NCBI RefSeq assembly: GCF_000711955.1
Contig: NZ_KL543998.1
Span: forward strand, 47,904 to 111,903
DNA: 64,000 nt
Source: Nevskia soli DSM 19509
GTDB taxonomy: Bacteria > Pseudomonadota > Gammaproteobacteria > Nevskiales > Nevskiaceae
Reading direction: 5' to 3'
The notes under the pieces are model-generated. The model was not told where the DNA came from and searched no databases. It saw only the letters and a program-made list of their open reading frames with translations. Positions 16,844-26,493 of the stretch are shown here, piece after piece (positions within the stretch are counted from its first letter, which is position 1; each line of letters begins with the position of its first letter). Made by a program: the position numbers and the translations under genes.

Positions 16844-16868
16844 GTCGGTACCGACTCATCTATATAAT
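16844..16868 (+). promoter_or_regulatory. Putative promoter with palindromic operator upstream of ompA leader
   Basis: A perfect -10 hexamer TATAAT lies at 16863-16868. Just upstream, at 16844-16855, is a perfect 12-bp palindrome GTCGGTACCGAC. It occupies the -35 region, where no TTGACA-like hexamer is seen. That combination suggests a regulator-dependent or repressible promoter. Predicted transcription would begin near 16875 and run into the structured leader and ompA. The promoter lies 11 bp beyond the MITE-like element. Confidence 0.55.
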
Positions 16869-16874
16869 GCGCGG

Positions 16875-17066
16875 ATGTCCGAGCCTCGGCCTGCTGCCCG
16901 GCGGAACTTAATCCGAAAGGCACTGGTCTACGGGCTTGTTCGAGCAGGAAGCTCGGGCATCGAAGGCAACGTGGGTGTTTGGCGGTCTTCGTCGGGGGTG
17001 GAAAGCTCCGGCGCAGGTCCGTACGAGCGCCGCCGCGGGGCCCGCTGCTAAGGAGAGGCTCGTGGA
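16875..17066 (+). ncRNA. Candidate structured RNA or long 5' leader
   Basis: This stretch starts at the predicted transcription start. It is bounded by perfectly complementary ends, CGAGCCTC at 16880-16887 and GAGGCTCG at 17055-17062. Inside, TACGG/CCGTA pairs and a CGAGC-AGGAA-GCTCG hairpin are visible. A roughly 190-nt RNA closed by its own ends resembles the general architecture of 6S RNA, but I could not match its conserved bubble sequence, so that identity is only a possibility. It may equally be the first part of a roughly 420-nt ompA leader. No convincing intrinsic terminator follows it. No supported coding frame is seen between 16833 and 17295. Confidence 0.35.
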
Positions 17067-17295
17067 AAGAACAATACTATTTATTACGCAATCGGCTCCC
17101 GCCGCTTCGTGTCGTCGACCCAATTTCCGGCTGATCCCGCTCGTGGATCGCCTGTCACCCGGTGCAACCCTTTTGTAAGGGCCTCGTGGTGAAATTCCCA
17201 GTTGTTGTCCGTGCTGTCCGCTGTAAACACCGCGCGCCGATGCCCCCGGCAGACGGGAGTGTTGTTCCGTTACTAAACAAAACCAGGAGCAAGTC

Positions 17296-18552
17296 ATGAA
17301 GACATTCAAGCGTCATCCTCTGCGTCTGGCGGTCACGGCGGCGTTTCTCGCCTCCGTCCCGCTGATGGCGCAAGCCGGTGATGGGCCATACGTCGGCGTC
17401 GAAGGTGGCGCCAATTTCGAGAGTCCGCAGAACCTCCGCCAGGGCGGCGGTACCGTTGACTCCCTGCACTTCGATACGGGTTGGGCGGCCGGCCTCGTCG
17501 GCGGCTATTCCTTCGCCAACGGCTTCCGGCCGGAACTGGAACTCGACCATCGCCGCAACGAGGTGAAGAAAGACGCCTTCGGCAACAGCGCCAGCGGCTT
17601 CGAGAATGCCGACAGCGCGATGGCCAACCTGTGGTATGACTTCAAGGCTCCGAGCGGCTTCTTCAGCGTGGTGCATCCCTACGTGGGCGGCGGTGTCGGC
17701 GGCGTGCGTTTCGCCAACCGCGGCGTCACCCTCGGCGGCTTTGCCACCAACAACGACTTCGCCACCAAGTTCGGTTACCAGGGCGGCGCCGGCCTCGGCT
17801 TCGACGTGACGCGTCACCTGACGCTGTCGGCCGACTATCGCTACCTGCAGACCAACCGCGGCACGTTCGACGTCGGCGGCGGCACCCCGATCGAAGCGCG
17901 TTACCGCGCCCAGACGGCGATGCTGGGCGTGCGTTACTCCTTCGGCGAAGAGCCGGTGGCACCGCCGCCGCCTCCGCCGCCACCCCCGCCGCCCCCGCCT
18001 CCGCCGCCCCCGCCGCCGGCTCCGGTCTGCAACCCGCCTCCGGGCTTCCAGGTTGACGCGAACTGCCACATCATCGAGCAGTCCGTGATCATCCGCGCGG
18101 TGGACTTCGAGTTCAACAAGGCGCAGCTGACCGTGCCGGCCCAGCAGACCCTGGACGGTGTTGCCACCGCCCTGTCCGCACAGCCGGGCCTGTACGTGGA
18201 GATCCAGGGCCATACCGACTCGATCGGCGCGGCTGCTTACAACCAGAAGCTGTCGCAGAAGCGTGCGGACGCGGTCAAGGCCTACCTGGTCAGCAAGGGC
18301 GTCAATGCCTCCGAGCTGACTGCGAAGGGCTTCGGCAAGGCCAAGCCGATCGCCAGCAACGACACCGAGGAAGGCCGTGCGCAGAACCGTCGCGTCGAGT
18401 TCGAAGTGACCAACACGCCGCCCAACGTCAAGGTGATCAACAAGGGCGCCAGCGAGGCTTCCACCAACGCCGCGCTGCAGGGTCAGCAGCCGAAGTCGGT
18501 GAAGAAGCACAGCAAGAAGAAGGCTGCACCGGCCGCAACGCCGGCGCAGTAA
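17296..18552 (+). CDS. OmpA-family outer membrane protein with polyproline linker
   Basis: The 418-residue protein has a signal peptide (1-27, cleaved after LMAQA), an N-terminal eight-strand-type beta-barrel (about 28-215) and a run of 19 prolines near residue 220. The C-terminal OmpA domain has HTDSIGAAAYN and the GRAQNRRVEFE peptidoglycan-binding signature (about 270-375). A lysine/alanine-rich tail, KKHSKKKAAPAA, follows the domain and is unusual. It would anchor the outer membrane to peptidoglycan and may form a small pore. A good Shine-Dalgarno (AGGAG, about 8 bases upstream) supports the ATG. Two hairpins follow the stop. Confidence 0.93.
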   Translation: MKTFKRHPLRLAVTAAFLASVPLMAQAGDGPYVGVEGGANFESPQNLRQGGGTVDSLHFDTGWAAGLVGGYSFANGFRPELELDHRRNEVKKDAFGNSASGFENADSAMANLWYDFKAPSGFFSVVHPYVGGGVGGVRFANRGVTLGGFATNNDFATKFGYQGGAGLGFDVTRHLTLSADYRYLQTNRGTFDVGGGTPIEARYRAQTAMLGVRYSFGEEPVAPPPPPPPPPPPPPPPPPPPAPVCNPPPGFQVDANCHIIEQSVIIRAVDFEFNKAQLTVPAQQTLDGVATALSAQPGLYVEIQGHTDSIGAAAYNQKLSQKRADAVKAYLVSKGVNASELTAKGFGKAKPIASNDTEEGRAQNRRVEFEVTNTPPNVKVINKGASEASTNAALQGQQPKSVKKHSKKKAAPAATPAQ

Positions 18553-18561
18553 ATCGGCAAG

Positions 18562-18630
18562 GCCGGGCCTGAGGGCCCGGCTTCGCTGAGCTGCATTCAA
18601 GGCGCCGGAGGAAACTCCGGCGCCTTTTTA
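18562..18630 (+). terminator. Rho-independent terminator after ompA
   Basis: Two hairpins follow the ompA stop. GCCGGGCC/GGCCCGGC at 18562-18581 has no U-run. GGCGCCGGAG/CTCCGGCGCC at 18601-18624 has a GAAA loop and is followed directly by TTTTTA, a classical intrinsic terminator for the plus strand. The convergent atuF gene ends 54 bp further on. Confidence 0.9.
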
Positions 18631-18683
18631 TTTGCGCATGATTTTGTGGGTGGAACAGCCGGCCCGGTTTTGGCGCCGGAGAC

Positions 18684-20683
<2,000 letters not shown>

Positions 20684-20687
<4 letters not shown>

Positions 20688-21265
20688 GATTCGTTTGCCT
20701 TGTGTTCAATCAGCCATTCCTGTGCGGAGCGCTCGAACCAGGCGAGCGGCCCGAAGGCGGCATAAGCGGGATGCGGGAAGCTTCGTTCGCCGCGGCGGTG
20801 CAGACCCGACTTGAGCAGCGCCCGTTGCGAAGCGTGATTTTCGAGATGGGCGATGGCGACGATGGCCGGCAAGCCGAGCCGGGTAAAGCCGTAGCGCAGC
20901 AAGGCCAGGCTCATCTCGGTGGCGTAGCCTTGCCCCCAATGGCGCCGGAACAGGCGATAGCCGACCTGGATGTGCTGCTCGCCCTGGATGTGGTTGAGCA
21001 GGTGAAAGCCGATGCATTCGCCGCTGTCGCGCAGCAGCGTGGCCCACACACCCAGACCCGGATGGGCGTCGTAGTATTCGATGATGCGCCCTTCCAGCAT
21101 GGCGCGCGTCTGCTGCGGGCTATTGACGCCGCCGAGGTAGCGCATCACTTCGGGATCGGCATTCAGTTCGGTCAGCAGCGGCAGATCCGCCAAGGTGAAA
21201 CGGCGCAACGACAGCCGCTCGCTGAGCAGGCCATCGCCGGCATCGCGTATTTCAAGCCGGCTCAC
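20684..21265 (-). CDS. GNAT family N-acetyltransferase (RimJ/RimL type)
   Basis: This 193-residue protein starts at a GTG that overlaps the atuE stop (GTGA) and ends overlapping the atuF start (ATGA), so it is translationally coupled on both sides. SERLSLRRFTLADLPLLTELNADPEV is the typical RimJ/RimL N-terminus. The acetyl-CoA pyrophosphate loop appears as RRHWGQGYATEM near residue 110, followed by NHASQRALLKSGL, the C-terminal beta-bulge region. The substrate is unknown. A GNAT is not part of the Pseudomonas atu cluster as I recall it, so a role in tuning the pathway, for instance by lysine acetylation of acyl-CoA enzymes, is speculation. Confidence 0.85.
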
Positions 21266-22071
21266 GAAGCCCACTTCGGCGGGCGCTTCTGCATGAATGC
21301 GGTGATGCCTTCCGGCGCCTCGCTGCCGCGCACCGCGATGGCGAATTTGGCCGCCGCGTCGTCCAGCACCGCGTCCATGTCTAGGCGCCCGGCGTTGAGC
21401 ACGATTTCCTTGGTCATGGCATTGGCCAGGGGCGCACAGCCGAGTATCTGCTTGAGGGTGGCGCCGAGCTTCGCCTGCAGGTCTGCATCGTCGGCAAAAG
21501 TCTCGTGCACCAGGCCCAGGCGCAGCGCTTCGGCGCCCCTGAACTGCGCGCCGGTGAGGCACAGCTTGCGCGCCTGGGTCAGGCCGATGCGTTCGACAAT
21601 GAACGGCGCGATCTGCGCCGGCGGCAGGCCGCGCGTGGTTTCCGGCACGCCGAATTTCGCATCGACATGGGCCAGCGCGATATCGGAGACGCAGGCCAGG
21701 CCGAAGCCGCCGGCCAGCACCGCACCCTCAAGCACCGCCACCACCACCTGCGGCGCCTGGCCGACCTTGCGCAGCATGCTGCCGAAGGCGCGCGAGAACT
21801 GCACCACCGGATCGGCCTCGCCCGGCTGCGGCGCTTTGAGACCACCCGCCATCATTTCCTTGAGGTCACCGCCGGCGCAGAAATGGCCGCCGGCGCCGCG
21901 CATGACGATGGCGCGCACGTCCTTCGCTTCGCGCACGGCATCGAACACCGCGTTGATTTCCTCGACCATGCCGCGATTCATCGCATTGCGGGATTCGGGA
22001 CGGTTGAGGGTCAGGTGCAGGATGCCGCCGTCGAGGGACAGCAGGAGGTTCCTGGTCTCGGGCAGGTTCAT
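21262..22071 (-). CDS. atuE: Enoyl-CoA hydratase/isomerase (probable isohexenylglutaconyl-CoA hydratase)
   Basis: The 269-residue crotonase-fold protein has LTLNRPESRNAM at 20-31, the oxyanion-hole segments GGHFCAGGDLKEM near 61 and EGAVLAGGFGLA near 114, and PETTRGLPPAQIAPF near 143. The last holds the catalytic acid position typical of methylglutaconyl/isohexenylglutaconyl hydratases. Within the terpene pathway it would hydrate the carboxylated enoyl-CoA made by AtuCF. A methylglutaconyl-CoA hydratase (LiuC) is the alternative. The ATG at 22071 gives MNLPETRNLLL. The GIY-YIG element lies 20 bp upstream, between this gene and atuD. Confidence 0.82.
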   Translation of the reverse strand: MNLPETRNLLLSLDGGILHLTLNRPESRNAMNRGMVEEINAVFDAVREAKDVRAIVMRGAGGHFCAGGDLKEMMAGGLKAPQPGEADPVVQFSRAFGSMLRKVGQAPQVVVAVLEGAVLAGGFGLACVSDIALAHVDAKFGVPETTRGLPPAQIAPFIVERIGLTQARKLCLTGAQFRGAEALRLGLVHETFADDADLQAKLGATLKQILGCAPLANAMTKEIVLNAGRLDMDAVLDDAAAKFAIAVRGSEAPEGITAFMQKRPPKWAS

Positions 22072-22090
22072 CGCCGACCCCGATTCAAAA

Positions 22091-22477
22091 CGTCATTCCC
22101 GCGAAGGCGGGAATCCAGTTTTTACGCCGTAATGTCGTCATACAGATCTCGCCAGCCTGGATTGAGCAATTCGATTTCTCTGATCTTCCACATGCGATTC
22201 CATTTCTTGACCTGTTTCTCGCGGGTGATGGCAGACTCCGCACTTTCGTGTTGTTCAAACCAGACCAGCGTGTGTACTCGGTATTTCTTGGTGAATCCAT
22301 CAACTTCATCATTCTTGTGCTGCCAGATGCGTTGAGGAAGATTCGATGTAACACCAACGTACAAAATGCCATTTCTGGTACTAGCCAGGATGTACACGAA
22401 AAAGTGTTTCTCCATGGCCATCGTCAACTGCTATCCGACCCTCGCAAAACTGGATTCCCGCCTTCGCGGGAATGACG
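22091..22477. mobile_element. REP-bounded element carrying a GIY-YIG nuclease gene
   Basis: Two near-identical 28-bp palindromic units in inverted orientation bound this 387-bp segment. The unit at 22091-22118 starts CGTCATTCCCGCG and the unit at 22450-22477 ends GCGGGAATGACG. Each continues inward as CCAGTTTT. The whole interior is one small nuclease gene, whose stop codon begins four bases from the left unit. The element fits exactly between the atuD stop (22481) and the atuE start (22071). Identical units enclose only 29 to 36 bp at 7506-7597 and 10130-10214, which look like deletion derivatives of this structure. Confidence 0.7.
22122..22421 (-). CDS. Small GIY-YIG domain nuclease
   Basis: The 99-residue product is essentially a single GIY-YIG domain. 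VYILAS (9-14) and YVGVT (21-25) form the two signature strands. R31 and H35 lie on the following helix, E68 in AITREKQVKKW is the metal ligand, and N87 is in LNPGW. All catalytic positions are present, so a functional endonuclease is expected. Possible starts are the ATGs at 22421 and 22415 and a TTG at 22427. The gene is enclosed by inverted REP-like palindromes and sits in the atuD-atuE junction, in the same orientation. The function of these UPF0213-like proteins is not settled. A role in moving or maintaining the flanking repeats is inference. Confidence 0.88.
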   Translation of the reverse strand: MAMEKHFFVYILASTRNGILYVGVTSNLPQRIWQHKNDEVDGFTKKYRVHTLVWFEQHESAESAITREKQVKKWNRMWKIREIELLNPGWRDLYDDITA

Positions 22478-22480
22478 AAT

Positions 22481-23641
22481 TTAGCTGGGTTTTCGTTTCC
22501 CGCCATATCCCAGCCGCTTGGAGATGATCCCCAGCATCACCTCATCCGCGCCGCCGCCGATGGAGTGCAGGCGCAGGTCGCGGTAGAACTGGGCCACCGA
22601 GCTTTCCCACATGTAACCCTGGCCACCCCAGAACTGCAGGCAGGCATCGGTGACTTCGCGGCCGAGACGACCGCTCTTGAGCTTGGCCATCGAGGCGAGC
22701 AAGGCTGCGTCACGACCGGCGACCAGTTCCGTGGTGGCGCGGTAGGTCAGCGCGCGCAGCGCTTCGACTTCGGTCTTCAGCTCCGACAGGCGGAACTGCA
22801 CGTACTGGTTGTCGAGGATGGACTGGCCGAAGGCCTGGCGCTGCCGGGTATAGGCAGCGGTGTCGTCGATGACGCGCTCCATCGCGGCGATGATGCTGGC
22901 GGAGAGGAACAGGCGCTCCTCCTGGAACTGCTGCATCTGGTAGGTGAAGCCCTTGCCTTCCTGGCCGATCAGGTTGCGCGCCGGCACCCGCACCTCGTCG
23001 AGGAAGATCATGGCCGTATCGCTGGAACGCTGGCCCAGCTTGTCCAGCTTCTGCCTGCGGTCGACGCCCTTGGCGTCGAGCGGCACCACGATCAGGCTCT
23101 TGTTGCCGTGGCGGTCGCCCTCGCCGCTGTTGACCAGCATGCAGGCCCAGTCGGCCTGGGTGCCGTTGGTGATCCACAGCTTGGAGCCGGAGATGACGTA
23201 TTCCTCGCCGACCTTGCGCGCGGTGGTCTTGATGCCCGCCACGTCGGAGCCGGCGCCGGGCTCGCTCACCGCGATGGCCGCCACCATCTCGCCGGCCACG
23301 GCCGGCTTGAGGAAGTTTTCCTTCAGATAATCGGAGCCGAAACGCGCCAGCGCCGGCGTCGCCATGTCGGTCTGCACGCCGATGGCCATGGGGATGCCGC
23401 CGCAGGTGCAGAAGCCCAGGGCCTCGGCGAACGCGACCTGGTAAGAATAGTCCAGGCCCAGGCCGCCGACCGAGTCCGGCTTGCTGATGCCGAGCAGGCC
23501 CAGGCCGCCCATCTTCTTCAGCACTTCATGGGCGGGCCAGAAGCCGGCCTTCTCCCATTCGAGTACGTGCGGGTTGATTTCGGTCTCGACGAACTTCTTC
23601 GTCGTGTCGTAGATCTGCTGGTGTTCGTGGGTGAATTGCAT
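22481..23641 (-). CDS. atuD: Acyl-CoA dehydrogenase (probable citronellyl-CoA dehydrogenase)
   Basis: This 386-residue flavoprotein starts MQFTHEHQQIYDTTKKFV. FAD-site segments are SEPGAGSDVAGIKTTAR (126-142) and SGSKLWITNGTQADW (151-165). The C-terminal IYEGT glutamate is replaced in HSIGGGADEVML, and E242 in FQEERLF takes the isovaleryl/long-chain dehydrogenase position. AtuD oxidises citronellyl-CoA to geranyl-CoA in acyclic terpene breakdown, using ETF. The assignment rests on neighbouring atuA, atuB and atuC; isovaleryl-CoA dehydrogenase is the alternative. The gene starts 17 bp after the atuC stop, and a GIY-YIG element is inserted directly after its own stop. Confidence 0.85.
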   Translation of the reverse strand: MQFTHEHQQIYDTTKKFVETEINPHVLEWEKAGFWPAHEVLKKMGGLGLLGISKPDSVGGLGLDYSYQVAFAEALGFCTCGGIPMAIGVQTDMATPALARFGSDYLKENFLKPAVAGEMVAAIAVSEPGAGSDVAGIKTTARKVGEEYVISGSKLWITNGTQADWACMLVNSGEGDRHGNKSLIVVPLDAKGVDRRQKLDKLGQRSSDTAMIFLDEVRVPARNLIGQEGKGFTYQMQQFQEERLFLSASIIAAMERVIDDTAAYTRQRQAFGQSILDNQYVQFRLSELKTEVEALRALTYRATTELVAGRDAALLASMAKLKSGRLGREVTDACLQFWGGQGYMWESSVAQFYRDLRLHSIGGGADEVMLGIISKRLGYGGKRKPS

Positions 23642-23658
23642 GTCCGTAGTTCCGTTTC

Positions 23659-25293
23659 CTAGAGGCGCGCCACACCGAACGTGTTGGGAAACACCTTGCG
23701 GGTGCGGCCTTCCTCGCAGATGGAGAGCGTGTAGCCCAGCACCTTGCGCGTGTCGCGCGGGTCGATCAGGCCGTCGTCGAACAGGCGCGCGCTGGCGGCG
23801 AATGAATTCGACTCGCGATCGAACTGGTTGATGATGTTCTGGCGGATCGAGGCGAGCATCTTCTCGTCGGTCTCGCTCAGCGTCTTGCCTTCCTTGTGCC
23901 ACTTCTCGCGGGTGATGATGTCCATCACCCCCGCCGCCTGCTCGCCGCCCATCACCGAGGTGCGGGAATTGGGCCAGGCGAAGATGAAGTCCGGGCCGAA
24001 GCCGCGGCCGCACATGCCGTAGTTGCCGGCGCCGAAGGAGCCGCCCATGACGATGGTGATCTGCGGCACGGTGGCGTTGGCCACGGCCTGGATCATCTTG
24101 CTGCCGTGCTTGACGATGCCGCCCTGCTCGCTCTCGGTGCCCACCATGTAGCCGGTGGTGTTCATCAGATAGACGATGGGGATGTCGGCCTGGCAGCAGA
24201 GCTGGATGAACTGCCCGGCCTTGGTGGCGCCGCGGACGGTGATGGGGCCGTTATTGCTGATGATGCCGACCTGGTGGCCGTGGATCACGGCGCGGCCGCA
24301 GATGGTCTGCTGGTCGTACTCGTTCTTGAACTCGAGGAATTCGCTGCCGTCGACCAGGCGCGCGATCACCTCGCGGCAGTCGTAAGGACGGCGGTAGTCG
24401 GCCGGCACCACGCCGCACAGCTCCTCGACGTCGTACAGCGGCGCGCGCACTTCGCGCAGCTGCGGCTGCGGGCGATTGCGGTTCCAGTCGATGTTGCGCA
24501 CGATGTCGCGGGCGATGCGAATGCCGTCGGCATCGTTCTCGGCGAGGAATTCGCCGGTGCCGGCGATCTGCGTGTGCATCTCGGCGCCGCCGAGATCCTC
24601 GTCCTTGGCAATCTCGCCGGTGGCCGCCTTGAGCAGCGGCGGCCCGGCCAGGAACACCTTGGCGTTCTTGCGGATCATCACCACGTAATCGGACAGGCCC
24701 GGCATGTAGGCGCCGCCGGCGGTGGACGAGCCATGCACCACGGTGACCTGCGGCAGGCCCATGGCCGACGCGCGGGCCTGGTTGGCGAAGGTCTTGCCGC
24801 CGGGGATGAACAGTTCGGCCTGGTACAGCAGGTTGGCGCCGCCGGACTCGATCATCGACACCGCCGGCAGCTTCTGCTCCATGCACATCTCCTGGATGCG
24901 CAGGGTCTTCTGCACGCCCCAGGGCGTCATGGTGCCGCCCTTGATGGCGAAGTTGCTGGCGGTGACCATGCAGCGGGTGCCGGAGACGTAGCCGATGCCC
25001 ATGATGGTGTTGCCGCCGGCCAGCGAGCCGTCCTTGTCGTCGTGCATCTTGTAGCCGCACAGGGTCTGCAACTCCAGCCAGGGGCTGCCGCGGTCCAGCA
25101 TCAGGTGCACGCGCTCGCGCGGCAGCATCTGGCCGCGCTTGTGGAAGCGCTCGCGCTTGCTCTCCTCCTCCGCCGCGCCCTTGGCTTCGATCGCGCGGAA
25201 TTCGGCGATCCGGGCCAGCATCTCCTCGCGGTTCTGCTTGAACTGGGGACTGTTGGTATCGACCTTTGATTCGATAATCGGCATTTCCGACAT
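23659..25293 (-). CDS. atuC: Acyl-CoA carboxylase carboxyltransferase beta subunit (probable geranyl-CoA carboxylase)
   Basis: The 544-residue protein has the two crotonase-like carboxyltransferase halves. The N-domain shows RERVHLMLDRGSPWLEL (about 60-76), ESGGANLLYQAE and GSSTAGGAYMPGLSDYVVM. The C-domain shows NNGPITVRGATKAGQFIQLCCQ, PIVYLMNTTGYMVGTESEQGGIVKHG and GGSFGAGNYGMCGRGFGPDF. It transfers CO2 from biotin on AtuF to the gamma-methyl of geranyl-CoA, or of methylcrotonyl-CoA if the assignment is wrong. The ATG at 25293 gives MSEMPIIESKVDTNSP. A 199-bp gap separates it from atuB upstream, so an internal promoter is possible. Confidence 0.87.
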   Translation of the reverse strand: MSEMPIIESKVDTNSPQFKQNREEMLARIAEFRAIEAKGAAEEESKRERFHKRGQMLPRERVHLMLDRGSPWLELQTLCGYKMHDDKDGSLAGGNTIMGIGYVSGTRCMVTASNFAIKGGTMTPWGVQKTLRIQEMCMEQKLPAVSMIESGGANLLYQAELFIPGGKTFANQARASAMGLPQVTVVHGSSTAGGAYMPGLSDYVVMIRKNAKVFLAGPPLLKAATGEIAKDEDLGGAEMHTQIAGTGEFLAENDADGIRIARDIVRNIDWNRNRPQPQLREVRAPLYDVEELCGVVPADYRRPYDCREVIARLVDGSEFLEFKNEYDQQTICGRAVIHGHQVGIISNNGPITVRGATKAGQFIQLCCQADIPIVYLMNTTGYMVGTESEQGGIVKHGSKMIQAVANATVPQITIVMGGSFGAGNYGMCGRGFGPDFIFAWPNSRTSVMGGEQAAGVMDIITREKWHKEGKTLSETDEKMLASIRQNIINQFDRESNSFAASARLFDDGLIDPRDTRKVLGYTLSICEEGRTRKVFPNTFGVARL

Positions 25294-25492
25294 CTCGCCT
25301 TGTATCCGGGAATGGCCTATTTTTACCAGTATTTCAGGCGTATTTCACGGAAAATATTGATTACCCCGTGGCTGTATCTTGAGGGGTTGGAGAAAGCGCG
25401 CCGCGGCGGCCACTGCGGGCCGGCGCGGCGACGGCAAGGCATTCTAGTCCCGCCTCACAATCCTTGTGAAATAGCCGGATGCGGGACCGCGA

Positions 25493-26362
25493 TCAGAATT
25501 TTTCCAGCACCTTGGGCTTCACCGCGCGGTGGAAGCCCTCGTAGGGCTTCGAGTTCTTGCCGCCCTGCAGCGGGAACAGCTTGGTGTTGCGCGAGGCGCC
25601 GCCGTCGATGGCGATGCAGATGCCGGTGACGAAACCCGCCGCCGGGGTCAGCAGGAACACGATCGGCGCCGAGATTTCGGCTTCTTCGGCGAGGCGCTGC
25701 AGGGGCACTTCGCCGCGCAGCTTGGGAATGAATTCCTTCTGGAAACTCTCGTCGTAGTTGTCGAGGCCGCTGGAAGCCACCCAGCCCGGCGCCACGGCGT
25801 TGACGCGCACCCCGGCGTGGGCCCACTCCACCGCGGCGGTCTCGGTGAAGTTGAGCATGCCGGCGCGCGCCGCGCCGGAGTGACCCATGCCCGGCATGCC
25901 GCCCCACATATCGGCCAGCATGTTGACGATGGCACCGCCGGTCTTGCGCATGGACTGGTTGAACACCTCGCGCGCCATCAGGAAGCCGCCGGTGAGATTG
26001 TTGGCGACCACCGCCTCCCAGCCCTTCTTGCTGATCGCCATCAGCGGCGCCGGGAACTGGCCGCCGGCATTGTTGACCAGGCCGTGGATGACGCCGCGCT
26101 CGGCGACGATGGCCTTCACCGCCTGCTTCACCGCATCCTCATCGCGGATGTCGAAGGCCTGCAGGGAGCACTCGCCGCCGTCCTCGCGGATCTCGGCGGC
26201 GACCGCTTCCAGCTTTTCCATTTTGCGCCCCACCAGCACCACGTGTGCACCCAGCGCGGCCAGTTCGTGCGCGGTGCAGCGGCCGATGCCGGAGCCGCCG
26301 CCGGTGACGACGATGGTCTGTCCCTTGAACAGATCGGGGGCGAATACGGAACGGTAATGCAT
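25493..26362 (-). CDS. atuB: Short-chain dehydrogenase/reductase AtuB-like (peroxisomal enoyl-CoA reductase type)
   Basis: The 289-residue Rossmann protein has the dinucleotide motif VTGGGSGIGR at 19-28 and LVNNAGG at 95-101. At the usual YxxxK site it reads HSGAARAG, so the catalytic tyrosine is S162 and the lysine is R166. Human peroxisomal trans-2-enoyl-CoA reductase has, from memory, the same HSGAARAG string, so an enoyl-CoA reductase or dienoyl-CoA-type mechanism is likelier than alcohol oxidation. AtuB is required for acyclic terpene use in Pseudomonas, but its reaction is not firmly assigned. The ATG at 26362 follows a strong GGAGGAAGAG Shine-Dalgarno. The frame is open further upstream without a better start. 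Confidence 0.83.
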   Translation of the reverse strand: MHYRSVFAPDLFKGQTIVVTGGGSGIGRCTAHELAALGAHVVLVGRKMEKLEAVAAEIREDGGECSLQAFDIRDEDAVKQAVKAIVAERGVIHGLVNNAGGQFPAPLMAISKKGWEAVVANNLTGGFLMAREVFNQSMRKTGGAIVNMLADMWGGMPGMGHSGAARAGMLNFTETAAVEWAHAGVRVNAVAPGWVASSGLDNYDESFQKEFIPKLRGEVPLQRLAEEAEISAPIVFLLTPAAGFVTGICIAIDGGASRNTKLFPLQGGKNSKPYEGFHRAVKPKVLEKF

Positions 26363-26420
26363 GTTCTCTTCCTCCAGAAACGAACAAGGCCGGTTTCCCG
26401 GCCCTGTCGTGTATTGCTTA

Positions 26421-26472
26421 GTGGACGTCCTGTCCAAGCCGCCGGGCATCCATGCCCGGACTGTTCAAACAA
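26421..26472. repeat. 52-bp hairpin repeat, copy A (between atuB and etfA)
   Basis: The sequence GACGTCCTGTCCAAGCCG is followed by the hairpin CCGGGCATCCATGCCCGG and the tail ACTGTTCAAACAAG. A second copy with compensating base changes in the hairpin (CCAGGCATCCATGCCTGG) is at 28206-28257, with a partial third directly after it. The conserved flanks and covarying stem indicate a repeat family that is selected or copied as a hairpin. Confidence 0.8.
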
Positions 26473-26493
26473 GCAGTCATAGCTTGCAGGCGA

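Noticed and set aside
16875..17066. Firm call of 6S RNA
   Set aside because: The closed-end architecture and size are compatible, but I could not match the conserved central-bubble sequence, so it is kept only as a structured-RNA candidate.
16936..17178. 80-codon plus-strand frame in the ompA leader
   Set aside because: It has no good ribosome site, lies in a highly structured region and shows no recognisable protein features.
22122..22421. GIY-YIG protein as an intron- or phage-encoded homing endonuclease
   Set aside because: No intron, intein or phage context is present; the gene is between two intact operon genes and is bounded only by REP-like units.
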